The notes beneath the pieces were generated by a model that saw only the letters and a list, made by a program, of their open reading frames with translations, ran no database searches and was not told the DNA's origin. 64,000 bases of DNA, taken from NCBI GenBank assembly GCA_902492935.1, contig CABUNJ010000007.1:34352-98351 (forward strand), written 5' to 3'. Within the stretch, counting starts at the first letter, position 1. Every line of letters begins with the position of its first letter. Made by a program: the position numbers and the translations under genes. The DNA comes from an uncultured Collinsella sp. (GTDB lineage: Bacteria; Actinomycetota; Coriobacteriia; Coriobacteriales; Coriobacteriaceae). Shown one piece after another: positions 15,772 to 24,885 of this stretch.

Positions 15772-16905
15772 ATGAGGGTTTCCTGCATAGCGTTCACTGA
15801 GAGGGGGTATGCGCTGGCGGAGCGCACCGCACGCGCGCTTTCCGATTGCTCGCAGACAGGTGAAGATGACCCTGGCTGGAACGTTTCCGTTTCGCGCGGG
15901 TTCGGCGAGGGGAAGGCCGACCTGCGCGCATGGACGGCGCTCGCGTGGGAAGCATCGGAAGCGCTTCTGTTCGTGGGCGCGGCGGGCATCGCCGTGCGGG
16001 CGATCGCGCCGCATGTCGCCTCGAAGGCAAACGATCCCGCGGTTGTGTTGATCGATGAGGCGGGGCGCTTTGCCGTCCCGCTTTTGTCGGGGCATTTGGG
16101 CGGTGCGAACGAGCTTGCGCAAACTGTGGCACGCGCGGCAGGGGCCATCCCTGTCATCACCACGGCGACCGACGTCCGCGGCGTGTGGGCGGTGGATACG
16201 TGGGCACGCTGTGAGGGGCTCGCCGTTTCGAATCCCGAGGCTATCAAGCGAGTGTCGGCGCGGCTGCTTTCGGGCGGGCGCGTGGCGCTCTATTCCGACA
16301 TGCCGATTTCGGGACAGCCGCCTGAGGGGGTTGACATTGCGTCCGACCGCGCTCGGGCCGATATCGTCGTGTCGCCGTTCGCTGGCGCGAATGCAGGTGC
16401 GTCCGTTCGCGCGGCGGAGACAACGGGCGAGGTCGTGCCCGCCGGTGAGACGGGGAATCCGGCGGGCGTGCGGGCGCAGGCGCCTGCGCCCGAGCCGCTT
16501 CGCCTTGTCGTGCCCTGCATCGTTGCGGGCATAGGGTGCCGTCGCGGTGCGTGCGCCGAAGCGATCGGGGAGGCGTTTCTTCTCGCGTGCGGGCAGACGG
16601 GCATCTCGCCTTCGGCCGTGCGCGAGGCGGCGACGATCGACGTGAAGGCGCACGAGGAGGGTCTGCTCGCCTTCTGCCGCGCGCGCAATATCCCGCTTGC
16701 GACGTATTCCGCAGAGGAGTTGTCGCAGGTCGAAGGCAGCGTTTCGCCATCTGATTTCGTGCGCGCGACGGTGGGGGTCGACAACGTGTGCGAGCGCGCG
16801 GCGCTCGCGGACGGGGGCAAACTTATCTTCCCGAAGCTCGCTCACGGCGGCGTGACCGTGGCGTTTTCCAAGGTAACTATCAAACTTTCGTTTAAGGAGC
16901 GGTGA
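15772..16905 (+). CDS. cbiG: Cobalt-precorrin-5A hydrolase (CbiG)
   Basis: A 377-residue protein that opens the delta-lactone ring and releases acetaldehyde. The N-terminal domain has LLFVGAAGIAVRAIAPHV and PLLSGHLGGANELAQTVA; the C-terminal CbiG_C domain has VAGIGCRRGACAEAIGEAF and ATIDVKAHEEGLLAF, ending FPKLAHGGVTVAFSKVTIK. A ~35-residue Ala/Gly/Pro-rich linker (from about residue 208) joins the two. ATG 15772 is the base after the stop of the deleted cbiL, so the deletion left translational coupling intact. Confidence 0.92.
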   Translation: MRVSCIAFTERGYALAERTARALSDCSQTGEDDPGWNVSVSRGFGEGKADLRAWTALAWEASEALLFVGAAGIAVRAIAPHVASKANDPAVVLIDEAGRFAVPLLSGHLGGANELAQTVARAAGAIPVITTATDVRGVWAVDTWARCEGLAVSNPEAIKRVSARLLSGGRVALYSDMPISGQPPEGVDIASDRARADIVVSPFAGANAGASVRAAETTGEVVPAGETGNPAGVRAQAPAPEPLRLVVPCIVAGIGCRRGACAEAIGEAFLLACGQTGISPSAVREAATIDVKAHEEGLLAFCRARNIPLATYSAEELSQVEGSVSPSDFVRATVGVDNVCERAALADGGKLIFPKLAHGGVTVAFSKVTIKLSFKER

Positions 16906-17648
16906 TGGGAAAGCTCTTCGTGGTGGGGATCGGCCCGGGCGGCCCCGACGGCATGACGATTGCGGCTCGGCGCGCGCTCGAGGCGGCCGACATCGTTGTG
17001 GGGTACACGAAATACGTGGAGCTCGCGCTCGCCGCCGTGCCCGACGCGGCGCATCTCGCGACTCCGATGATGCACGAGGTCGAACGGTGTCGCCTGGCGC
17101 TTTCGCGCGCGCAGAGCGGAGAAGCCGTGGCGCTCGTGTGCAGCGGTGACGCGGGCGTGTACGGCATGGCGAGCCCCGTGCTGGAGCTTGCGGAGGACTA
17201 CCCCGATGTAGACGTGGAAGTTATCGCCGGGGCCACCGCGGCTCAGAGCGGGTCGGCGGTGCTCGGCGCCCCGCTTGCCCACGACTTCGCGGTCGTGTCG
17301 CTCTCCGACCTGCTCACACCGTGGGAGGTCATCGAGCGCAGGCTCGCCGCCGTGGCGAGCGCCGACTTCTGCATCTGCTTGTACAACCCGCGCAGCAGAA
17401 AGCGCGCCGACAGGCTCTCGCGCGCGGCGAAGATTATGCTCGAATGGAAGGCCCCCGACACGCTCTGCGGCTGGGTTCGCAACATCGGGCGCGAGGGGCA
17501 GCAGTCGGGAATGTGCAGGCTCTCCGAGCTGGGGGAGCTCGATGCCGACATGTTCACCACCGTGTTCGTCGGCAATGCGGGAACGAAGCGCGTAGGCGGC
17601 CGTATGGTCACGCCGCGCGGGTATCGGGAGATTCCATGCGAAAGGTAA
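16905..17648 (+). CDS. cbiH: Cobalt-precorrin-3B C17-methyltransferase (CbiH/CobJ)
   Basis: A 247-residue tetrapyrrole methylase that contracts the ring by methylating C17. Motifs are GKLFVVGIGPGGPDGMTIAA, ALVCSGDAGVYGMASPV, VIAGATAAQSGSAVLGAPL and CLYNPRSRKRADRL, the last typical of CbiH/CobJ. The ATG at 16905 shares its A with the cbiG stop and has AAGGAG upstream; a GTG one codon earlier is possible. Confidence 0.93.
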   Translation: MGKLFVVGIGPGGPDGMTIAARRALEAADIVVGYTKYVELALAAVPDAAHLATPMMHEVERCRLALSRAQSGEAVALVCSGDAGVYGMASPVLELAEDYPDVDVEVIAGATAAQSGSAVLGAPLAHDFAVVSLSDLLTPWEVIERRLAAVASADFCICLYNPRSRKRADRLSRAAKIMLEWKAPDTLCGWVRNIGREGQQSGMCRLSELGELDADMFTTVFVGNAGTKRVGGRMVTPRGYREIPCER

Positions 17649-19090
17649 CGATCATCGGGGCGGGGCCCGGAAACCCCGACTTGCTCTCGCGCGCGGCGCT
17701 CGACGCGATCGGCATCGCCGACGTGGTCATCGGCGCTCATCGCGCGCTTGTCGGCATCGACGTGCCGCCCGACGTGGTGAGATGCGAGCTCGTGAAGACG
17801 GCGGACATTGTCGCCGCGCTCACCGATGCGGCGTCGTGGCAGCGCGCCGTGGTCGTGATGACGGGCGATGTGGGGCTGTTCAGCGGCGCGCGCCGCCTGG
17901 TGGAGGCGCTCTCCGGCGACGCGCAGGTGGACGTGCGCGTCATTCCCGGCATAAGCTCAGCGTCGTATCTCGCCGCGCGCCTCGCGCGTCCATGGCAGGA
18001 TTGGCGCTTCGCGAGCGCTCACGGCGTGGCGTGCGACATCGTGGCCGAGGCCGAGCGCGCAGGTGAGCTCTTCCTCGTCACTTCGGGCGGGGAAGATCCC
18101 TCGCGGCTTTCGGGCGAGCTTGTGCAGGCGGGCTTCGGGGACGCGTGCGTGACGGTGGCCGAGCGCCTGTCGTACCCCGACGAGCGCATCACCTGCGCGA
18201 CCGCAAGTGAAATCACAGGTCAGACGTTCGACGACTTGAACGTGATGCTTATCGAGTTCGCAGGCGGCGCCGGGTCGCCTGCGGGCTCTAGCGCAGCCTC
18301 CGAGGCGCCCGCGGCGGCTTCTTCCGCGGCGGACTCTGCGGGCGCATCCCGCGCCGCGAGCTCCCGCTGGCCGTACGCTTCCTCGGGCATTCCCGACGAG
18401 CTCTTCATCCGCGGCGACGTTCCCATGACCAAGCAGGAGGTGCGCGCCGTCGCGCTCGCGAAGTTGCGCCTTACCGCGACCGACACCGTGTGGGACGTCG
18501 GCGCCGGCACGGGGAGCGTGTCGATCGAGGCGGCGCTCGTCGCGCGAGCGGGGTCGGTATGGGCGGTTGAGCGCAACGCAGCCGGCGTGCGGCTCATCCG
18601 AGAGAACGCGGATGCATTCGGGTGCGGCAACGTGCATGCGGTCCCCGGTGTCGCCCCCGAAGTGCTCGCGAAACTGCCCGTCCCCGACGCCGTGTTCGTC
18701 GGCGGGAGCGCGGGCGAGCTTCCCTCCATCGTGGAGGCGGCGCTCGAGAAGAACTCGCAGGTTCGCCTGTGCGTGCCATGCGTCACCGTTGAGACGCTCA
18801 CCGAGGCGTGCACGCTCCTCTCGGGTTCGCGCTTTAAGGGGTTCGAGGCGTGCCAGGTGTCGGCCGCCCGCGCCGAGGCTGTAGGCTCGCACCATCTTAT
18901 GAAGGCGCAAAACCCCGTGTTCCTCGTCAGCGCGCGTGGTGCGGGCGCAGATGCCGAGGAGCTTGCCGAAGTCGGGGCGCTTGCGGAGTCGCCTGTCGGG
19001 GAGGACCCCTCTGCCGAGGGGAACCCATCCGTTGAGGTGGCCTCGCTTGCTAACTGCAACGCCGCAGGTGGGGAAGGCGGCGCCCGGTGA
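17636..19090 (+). CDS. cbiET: CbiE-CbiT fusion: precorrin-6B/7 C5,C15-methyltransferase and decarboxylase
   Basis: A 484-residue fusion comparable to CobL. Residues 1-~205 are CbiE (MRKVTIIGAGPGNPDLLSR, VVVMTGDVGLFSGARRLVEAL, VIPGISSASYLAARL). A ~45-residue Ala/Ser linker follows, then CbiT (~250-440: GIPDELFIRGDVPMTKQEVR, WDVGAGTGSVSIEAAL, VFVGGSAGELPSIVEAAL). The last ~45 residues are acidic low-complexity sequence without counterpart in the families. It starts inside the cbiH end (13-bp overlap). Together the halves methylate C5 and C15 and remove the C12 carboxyl group. Confidence 0.92.
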   Translation: MRKVTIIGAGPGNPDLLSRAALDAIGIADVVIGAHRALVGIDVPPDVVRCELVKTADIVAALTDAASWQRAVVVMTGDVGLFSGARRLVEALSGDAQVDVRVIPGISSASYLAARLARPWQDWRFASAHGVACDIVAEAERAGELFLVTSGGEDPSRLSGELVQAGFGDACVTVAERLSYPDERITCATASEITGQTFDDLNVMLIEFAGGAGSPAGSSAASEAPAAASSAADSAGASRAASSRWPYASSGIPDELFIRGDVPMTKQEVRAVALAKLRLTATDTVWDVGAGTGSVSIEAALVARAGSVWAVERNAAGVRLIRENADAFGCGNVHAVPGVAPEVLAKLPVPDAVFVGGSAGELPSIVEAALEKNSQVRLCVPCVTVETLTEACTLLSGSRFKGFEACQVSAARAEAVGSHHLMKAQNPVFLVSARGAGADAEELAEVGALAESPVGEDPSAEGNPSVEVASLANCNAAGGEGGAR

Positions 19091-20469
19091 GCACGTCCAT
19101 CCCACGCTTCATGGTCGCTGCGCCCTCGAGCGGGAGCGGCAAGACGGTGGTAACGTGCGCGCTCCTGCGCGCGCTCGCGCGCCGCGGCCTTGCATGCGCG
19201 GCCTTCAAATGCGGCCCCGACTACATCGACCCGCTCTTTCATCGCCGCGTCGTGGGTGCGCGCTCGGGCAATTTAGACGGCTTCTTCACCGACGCCCCGA
19301 CGCTGCGCGCCCTGCTCGCACGCGGCGCCGCGGGCGCGGATGTCGCGGTGCTCGAGGGGGCTATGGGCTTCTACGACGGCATGGCGCCCGGCGTGGCCGA
19401 CGCGAGCAGCTACCAGGTTGCGCGCGACACGGAAACGCCGGTCGTTTTAGTGGTGAACGGGCGCGGGGCGTCTTTATCGCTCGCCGCCGTAATCCGCGGC
19501 ATCGCCGAGTTCCTGCCTTGTGCGAACGTGCGCGGCGTCGTGCTGAACAAGACGAGCGCCGCTGCCTGCGCCTACGCGGCGCCTGCGATCGAGAAGCGCA
19601 CGGGCGTCGCGGTTTTGGGGAATATCCCCGCCGACGAGGCGTTCTCGCTCGAAAGCCGGCATCTGGGGCTTGTGACCGCCGACGAGGTCGAGCAGCTCTC
19701 CGCGCGCATCGACAAGATGGCCGAGCTGGTGGAAAAGAGCGTCGACGTCGACCGCTTGCTCGAAATAGCGGCGACGGCACCCGATATCCGCGAGGAACCT
19801 TACCGGTTGGAGCCGATCGCGGGAGCGTGGCCCATCGTCGCCGTTGCGCGTGACGAGGCGTTCTCGTTCTACTACGAGGAGAACCTGCGCGCGCTCGAGG
19901 ACCTGGGTTGCGAGCTGGCCTTTTTCAGCCCCCTGTGTGATAGCGAGTTGCCCCGGGGGACAAGCGCCCTCTATCTGGGGGGCGGCTACCCGGAGCTCCA
20001 TGCGCGGCAGCTCTCCGAGAACGCGCCGATGTGCGAGGCGGTGCGGCGCGCGGTGGAATCCGGCATGCCGACGGTCGCCGAATGCGGTGGGTTTCTGTAC
20101 CTGCAGCGCGAAATCGCCGATAGCGAGGGGCGGCGCTGGCCTGTTGCGGGCGCCCTTGAGGGCGCAAGCGAGAACGGGGGAAGGCTGTCCCATTTCGGGT
20201 ACGTGGAGCTCACTTCCCAACGCGACGGGCTCTACGGGCCGCGCGGCACACGCATCCGCGCGCACGAGTTCCACTACTGGCAGTCCACCTGTCCGGGCGG
20301 CGACTTCTGGGCGCAGAAGCCCCGGCGCGACAAGGGCTGGCCGTGCATGACGACCACCCCGTCCCTGGTGGCGGGCTTCCCGCATGTGTACTATCCTGCT
20401 AACTCCGACGTTGCGCGCGCGTTCGCGTCTGCCGCAGCGTCGTTCGCAGAGAGGAGACGGCATGGCTGA
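19087..20469 (+). CDS. cbiA: Cobyrinate a,c-diamide synthase (CbiA)
   Basis: A 460-residue glutamine-dependent amidase. The N-terminal ATPase half has PSSGSGKTVVTCALL, FKCGPDYIDPLFH and VLEGAMGFYDG; the C-terminal class I glutamine amidotransferase half has TVAECGGFLYLQ (nucleophile Cys) and LGGGYPELHARQL. It amidates carboxylates a and c of cobyrinate. GTG 19087 overlaps the preceding stop by 4 bp. Confidence 0.94.
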   Translation: MSTSIPRFMVAAPSSGSGKTVVTCALLRALARRGLACAAFKCGPDYIDPLFHRRVVGARSGNLDGFFTDAPTLRALLARGAAGADVAVLEGAMGFYDGMAPGVADASSYQVARDTETPVVLVVNGRGASLSLAAVIRGIAEFLPCANVRGVVLNKTSAAACAYAAPAIEKRTGVAVLGNIPADEAFSLESRHLGLVTADEVEQLSARIDKMAELVEKSVDVDRLLEIAATAPDIREEPYRLEPIAGAWPIVAVARDEAFSFYYEENLRALEDLGCELAFFSPLCDSELPRGTSALYLGGGYPELHARQLSENAPMCEAVRRAVESGMPTVAECGGFLYLQREIADSEGRRWPVAGALEGASENGGRLSHFGYVELTSQRDGLYGPRGTRIRAHEFHYWQSTCPGGDFWAQKPRRDKGWPCMTTTPSLVAGFPHVYYPANSDVARAFASAAASFAERRRHG

Positions 20470-21604
20470 AACAACCGAAACCGCGCTTGCCTGCATCCGC
20501 GAGGAAGTCGAGCGCGTTTTCTCGTCGGCGCCGGGCGCCGCGCTCGAAGCCGCGCTCTCCCGGATCGCGCCCGCAGACGAGTGCGCCCGCGCCGCCGCGT
20601 ATGCCGCGTGGGACTCCATCGCGCACCCCTTGGGGGGATTGGGCGACTTTGAAGACGCCGTTGCGTGTATCGCCGCAGCTCAGGGGAGCGCCGAGGTGGC
20701 CGAGTTCCCCCGTGCGCTCGCGGTATTCTTCTCCGACAACGGGGTCGTAGCCGAAGGTGTGTCGCAAAGCGGGCAAGACGTGACGCGAGCCGTCGCGCGC
20801 AACATGTGCGAGGGGGCCACGAGCGCCTGTCGCATGGCGGCGTTCGCGGGTGCCGAGGTCGTGCCCATCGACGTGGGTATGGCCCGGGGCATAGAAGACG
20901 CGCGCATGGTGCGCGCGAACGTGCGGCGGGGGAGCGGCAACATCGCGCACGGCCCCGCTATGTCTCGAGATGGGGCCGTGCGCGCGATTGAGGTCGGAAT
21001 CGCCGTCGCGTGCGGGCTTGCCCGCGCCGGCGTGCGCCTTCTCGCCGCGGGCGAGATGGGCATCGGCAACACGACCACCTCGGCGGCGGTGGCCGCAGTG
21101 CTCATCCGGGCGGACGCGCGGAGCCTCGTCGGGCGCGGCGCGGGGCTCTCGGACGCCTCGCTCGCGCGCAAGCGCGACGTGGTCGAGCGCGCTATCGACG
21201 CGAACTCGCCCGATCCCGCCGACCCGATCGACGTGCTCTCGAAGGTGGGCGGCTTCGACATCGCGGCGATGTGCGGCTTCTACCTGGGGGCCGCGGCCTC
21301 GAAGGCGCCGGCGCTCCTCGACGGGGTCATATCCTGCACGGCGGCCCTGTGCGCGGCGCGCCTGTGCCCCAACGCCTTGGGCTACCTCGTGGGCACCCAC
21401 GCATCAAGCGAACCCGCAAGCCAGGAGCTCCTTCGCGAGCTCGGCATAAAGGCACCCCTCGACGCAGGTATGCACTTGGGTGAGGGCGCGGGCGCCATGG
21501 CGTATCTGCCCCTTCTGGATTCGGCGCTGCGCGTGTACCGGGATGGGAAGACGTTCACGGCGACTGGCATGGCTGTTTACGAGCATTTCGAGGCCGGGAA
21601 ATGA
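20462..21604 (+). CDS. cobT: Nicotinate-nucleotide:dimethylbenzimidazole phosphoribosyltransferase (CobT)
   Basis: A 380-residue enzyme that activates the lower-ligand base as its alpha-ribotide. Motifs are HPLGGLGDFEDAVACIAAA, FFSDNGVVAEGVSQSGQDVT, AAGEMGIGNTTTSAAVAA and DAGMHLGEGAGAMAYLPL; the Glu of HLGEGAGA is the expected catalytic base. ATG 20462 follows GAGAGGAG and overlaps cbiA by 8 bp. No bzaABCDE or bluB genes are present, so the lower base is either scavenged or made elsewhere. Confidence 0.95.
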   Translation: MAETTETALACIREEVERVFSSAPGAALEAALSRIAPADECARAAAYAAWDSIAHPLGGLGDFEDAVACIAAAQGSAEVAEFPRALAVFFSDNGVVAEGVSQSGQDVTRAVARNMCEGATSACRMAAFAGAEVVPIDVGMARGIEDARMVRANVRRGSGNIAHGPAMSRDGAVRAIEVGIAVACGLARAGVRLLAAGEMGIGNTTTSAAVAAVLIRADARSLVGRGAGLSDASLARKRDVVERAIDANSPDPADPIDVLSKVGGFDIAAMCGFYLGAAASKAPALLDGVISCTAALCAARLCPNALGYLVGTHASSEPASQELLRELGIKAPLDAGMHLGEGAGAMAYLPLLDSALRVYRDGKTFTATGMAVYEHFEAGK

Positions 21605-22149
21605 CGGTGACACTCGTTGTCGGCGCCGCCGCGAGCGGCAAGAGCGCCTATGCCGAGTCCCTGTGCCTCGGGCACGACGGCCCTCGCGTGTACCTGGCAA
21701 CGATGGAGCCCTTCGGGGAAGAGGGCGCCCGCCGCATGGCGCGCCATCGGGCGCTGCGCGAGGGCAAGGGGTTTTCCACTCTCGAGCGCACGCGTGACGT
21801 GGGCGCCGCAGCGCCCGGGCTTCCGCGCGGCTGCACGCTTCTTTTGGAGGACGTGGGCAACCTGGTTGCGAACGAGCTCTTCGCGGAAGGCGGCTTGTCC
21901 CCACGAGACCCCGACGCTGCGGCGCGCGAGGTGCTCGGAGGCATCGAACGTCTCGCTCAGGCCGCTGCGTATACGGTGGTGGTCACCGTCGACGTGTTCG
22001 CCGATGGGATACGCTACGATGAGGGGACCGAGGCATGGAGGCTCGCGGTCGCGCGCGTGAACGCGGGCGTGGCGGCGCTGGCCGACCGCGCAGTCGAAGT
22101 GGTATGCGGGATTCCCGTGTGGATGAAAGGCGAAGGACCTACAAGGTGA
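21601..22149 (+). CDS. cobU: Adenosylcobinamide kinase / phosphate guanylyltransferase (CobU)
   Basis: A 182-residue nucleotide-loop enzyme. P-loop VVGAAASGKSAYAE, YLATMEPFGEEGARRMARHR (with the His region that takes GMP) and LLLEDVGNLVANELF match CobU; AVEVVCGIPVWMKG is the C-terminal signature. ATG overlaps the cobT stop by 4 bp (ATGA). A second, partial CobU-like domain is encoded two genes downstream. Confidence 0.92.
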   Translation: MTVTLVVGAAASGKSAYAESLCLGHDGPRVYLATMEPFGEEGARRMARHRALREGKGFSTLERTRDVGAAAPGLPRGCTLLLEDVGNLVANELFAEGGLSPRDPDAAAREVLGGIERLAQAAAYTVVVTVDVFADGIRYDEGTEAWRLAVARVNAGVAALADRAVEVVCGIPVWMKGEGPTR

Positions 22150-22913
22150 AGATAGTAGAGGCAATCGGCGCGGCGTTCGGAACGTTCTCGCGCATCCCCG
22201 TCCCGAAATCGGCCTGGACCGATTTCGGGTCAACCCATGCGCTTGCCGCGTTTCCCCTGGTGGGCCTTGCAGAAGGCTTCCTCATGACGGCGTGGGGACA
22301 CGTTGCGAACCTGCTCGGCGTGCCTGCGACCATCGTCGCGGCCGTGCTCGTGGCGCTGCCTGTGGCGGTGACGGGAGGCATCCACCTAGACGGGCTCTGC
22401 GACACCTCCGATGCGCTTGCAAGTTGGGCCCCGCGCGAGCGAAAGCTCGAGATCATGCACGACCCGCGGGCGGGCGCCTTCGGGGTCATCGGTGTTGTCG
22501 TGTACCTTATTCTGCAGTTTTCCCTGTTCACCGCGCTGCCGCTTACGGCGGGGGCGTTCCTCGCGCTTCTGTGCTCGCTCGTGTTCTCCCGCGCGCTTTC
22601 GGGGCTCGCCGTAGAATGCTGGCCTGCCGCGCGGGCGGACGGCATGGCCGTGGGGCTCTCGCCTGCGAAGAAGCGCGCGGCGATCGTCGTGCCGCTTTGC
22701 GCTTTCGCTGCGGCTTCGGCTGCAGGGATGGTCGCGTGCGCTCAGGCCGTCGGCGCCCTTATGGCGGTGGCGGGGCTTTTGGCGCTCGCGTGGTACCGCC
22801 ATGTTGCCCTGTCCCGCTTCGGCGGGGTGACGGGTGATTTGGCCGGATGGTTTCTGCAATGGGCCGAGCTCGCGATGCTTGCCATGATGGTGGCGGGGGG
22901 CATGCTCCTATGA
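22146..22913 (+). CDS. cobS: Adenosylcobinamide-GDP ribazoletransferase (CobS)
   Basis: A 255-residue integral membrane enzyme that joins GDP-cobinamide to alpha-ribazole (phosphate). Family motifs are GTFSRIPVP, GGIHLDGLCDTSDALAS and EIMHDPRAGAFGVIG with the metal-binding Asp residues; several transmembrane helices follow. GTG 22146 overlaps the cobU stop (GTGA). Confidence 0.92.
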   Translation: MKIVEAIGAAFGTFSRIPVPKSAWTDFGSTHALAAFPLVGLAEGFLMTAWGHVANLLGVPATIVAAVLVALPVAVTGGIHLDGLCDTSDALASWAPRERKLEIMHDPRAGAFGVIGVVVYLILQFSLFTALPLTAGAFLALLCSLVFSRALSGLAVECWPAARADGMAVGLSPAKKRAAIVVPLCAFAAASAAGMVACAQAVGALMAVAGLLALAWYRHVALSRFGGVTGDLAGWFLQWAELAMLAMMVAGGMLL

Positions 22914-23911
22914 TTCTCGTGGTAGGTGGCGCGCATTCGGGGAAGAGGACCTTCGTGCGCGAAAAGCTCGGGTTCGCGGCGGACGATTTCGTCGACGCGG
23001 CGCAGCTTGCGGAGGGCGGCGTGCCCGCGGCTTTTGCCGGCCGTGTCGCGTACCGTGCTGAGGAACTCGTACGCGCACTCGACGCTGACCGGGCGCTCGA
23101 GCGGCTGATCGGCTTCGACGCAGTGATTCTGCCCTTGGTCGGCTCTGGAGTCGTCCCCATGCGTGCGGAAGACGCCCAATGGCGCGAGCGCGCGGGGCGC
23201 CTGGGATGCGCGCTCGCTGCGCGCGCCGACGTCGTCGTGCGCATGACGTGCGGGATTCCCCAGGTCATCAAAGGAAACCTTGCCGATGCGCTTCGAGGGA
23301 CGCAGGGCGCGGGCGCGCCTTTGGAAGTCGTCTTCGTGCGCCATGGTGCCACGGCGGGCACGGAATACCATCGCTACAGCGGGGCGGGCACCGACGAGCC
23401 CCTGTCGAGCGCGGGAGAGCGAGCTTTGCGCGACCTCGCGCGCGATCGTGATGTGTTCCGTGTTATAACGAGCGGCATGGCCCGCACCGACCAGACGGCG
23501 CGCATCCTCTTCCCGAACGCGGAGCTTATGGCGTGCCCCGGTCTGCGCGAGATGGATTTCGGTGACTTCGAGGGGCGAAGCGCCGCCGACCTTAAAGAGG
23601 ATGTGCGCTACCGCGCCTGGGTAGACTCCTGGTGCGAGACGCGCTGCCCGCATGGCGAGGGCAAGAGCGATTTCACCCGCCGCGTCGTCGCGGCGTTTCG
23701 GGACGCGTGCGAATCGGAGCGCGCCCAGGGGAGTGGGCGCGCCGTCTTCGTCGTTCACGCGGGTACTGTGAAAGCGTTGCTCTCCGAGCTAGCTGTCCCG
23801 AAAATGGGATATTTCGACGTGCATACCGAGCCGGGCGGCGCATGGGCCGCCACCTGGGATGGCCGCTGCCTTCGCGACGTTCGCCCCGCTTCGGGGGGCG
23901 ATGCCCGATGA
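22910..23911 (+). CDS. CobU-like P-loop domain fused to CobC-type histidine phosphatase
   Basis: A 333-residue two-domain protein. Residues 1-~130 resemble a shortened CobU: P-loop VVGGAHSGKRTFV (6-13) and the C-terminal ADVVVRMTCGIPQVIKG. Residues ~138-333 are a phosphoglycerate-mutase-like phosphatase with VFVRHGATAG (H145), ITSGMARTDQTARILFP, REMDFGDFEGRSAADL and VFVVHAGTVKALLSEL. This is the expected fold of alpha-ribazole phosphatase. A full CobU is present in the same operon, so the N-terminal domain is redundant or has another role. ATG overlaps the cobS stop. Confidence 0.85.
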   Translation: MILVVGGAHSGKRTFVREKLGFAADDFVDAAQLAEGGVPAAFAGRVAYRAEELVRALDADRALERLIGFDAVILPLVGSGVVPMRAEDAQWRERAGRLGCALAARADVVVRMTCGIPQVIKGNLADALRGTQGAGAPLEVVFVRHGATAGTEYHRYSGAGTDEPLSSAGERALRDLARDRDVFRVITSGMARTDQTARILFPNAELMACPGLREMDFGDFEGRSAADLKEDVRYRAWVDSWCETRCPHGEGKSDFTRRVVAAFRDACESERAQGSGRAVFVVHAGTVKALLSELAVPKMGYFDVHTEPGGAWAATWDGRCLRDVRPASGGDAR

Positions 23912-24885
23912 TGACGATTCTTGCCGTCGCCGCCGGGTTCGCGGCCGACCTTGTCTTCGGCGACCCGCGCTGGCTTCCCCATCCCGTCGTCGCCATGGGA
24001 CGCGCGATCACGTGGGCCGAAGGCCGCCTGCGGCGCGCGTTCCCGCAAACGTCCGCGGGCACGCGCGCCGCAGGGCTTGTGCTCGCCGTGGTGCTTCCGC
24101 TTGCGTGTGGGCTTTTGACCTGGGGAATCCTGCATCTTTGCGGCATGGTTCACCCCGCCTTGCGCTTCGTGGCCGAGGCATGGGCGAGCTATCAGATTCT
24201 CGCGGCATGCGAGCTGCGCCGCCAGAGCCTGGCCGTGGCCCGCGCGTTCTCGAAAGGCGGCCTTGTCGCGGCGCGCGAAGCCGTCGGGCTCATCGTGGGA
24301 CGCGACACGTCTGTTCTCGACGAGCACGGCGTCGCGCGCGCCGCCGTGGAAACGGTAGCGGAGAATGCGAGCGACGGCGTCATCGCGCCGCTTTTCTATC
24401 TTATGATCGGGGGTGCGCCCTTGGGCATGGCGTACAAGGCGGTGAACACGCTCGACAGCATGGTGGGCTACAAAAACGAGCGCTACATCGACTTCGGCTG
24501 CGCCTCGGCGCGCCTCGACGATGCGGTGAACTGGATTCCCTCGCGCTTATCAGCCCTGTTCATGATTGCCGTGTGCCCGATCGTCGGGCTCGACGCGCGC
24601 GGGGCGGCGCGCATCTGGCGCCGCGACAGGCGTCGCCATGCGAGCCCGAACGCGGCGCAGACCGAGTCAGCGTGCGCGGGCGCGCTCGGGCTGCGCCTGG
24701 CAGGACCCGCGGTGTATTTCGGCAAGCTCGTTGAGAAACCGACGATAGGCGACGTGTCCCGAGAAATCGAGTGGGGCGACATCGCCCGGGCGACAAGGCT
24801 CATGCTCGCCGCGTCCGTATGCGCGCTCGTCGTCTTCGGCGCCGCGCGCGCGGCGGTTGTGCTCGCCGTGGGGGCGATGGCATGA
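23908..24885 (+). CDS. cbiB: Adenosylcobinamide-phosphate synthase (CbiB)
   Basis: A 325-residue membrane enzyme attaching (R)-1-amino-2-propanol O-phosphate to adenosylcobyric acid. Start FAADLVFGDPRWLPHPVVAMGR, then AVETVAENASDGVIAPLFY, AYKAVNTLDSMVGYKNERY and FGCASARLDDAVNWIPSRL are strongly CbiB/CobD. ATG 23908 overlaps the previous stop by 4 bp. Confidence 0.94.
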   Translation: MMTILAVAAGFAADLVFGDPRWLPHPVVAMGRAITWAEGRLRRAFPQTSAGTRAAGLVLAVVLPLACGLLTWGILHLCGMVHPALRFVAEAWASYQILAACELRRQSLAVARAFSKGGLVAAREAVGLIVGRDTSVLDEHGVARAAVETVAENASDGVIAPLFYLMIGGAPLGMAYKAVNTLDSMVGYKNERYIDFGCASARLDDAVNWIPSRLSALFMIAVCPIVGLDARGAARIWRRDRRRHASPNAAQTESACAGALGLRLAGPAVYFGKLVEKPTIGDVSREIEWGDIARATRLMLAASVCALVVFGAARAAVVLAVGAMA

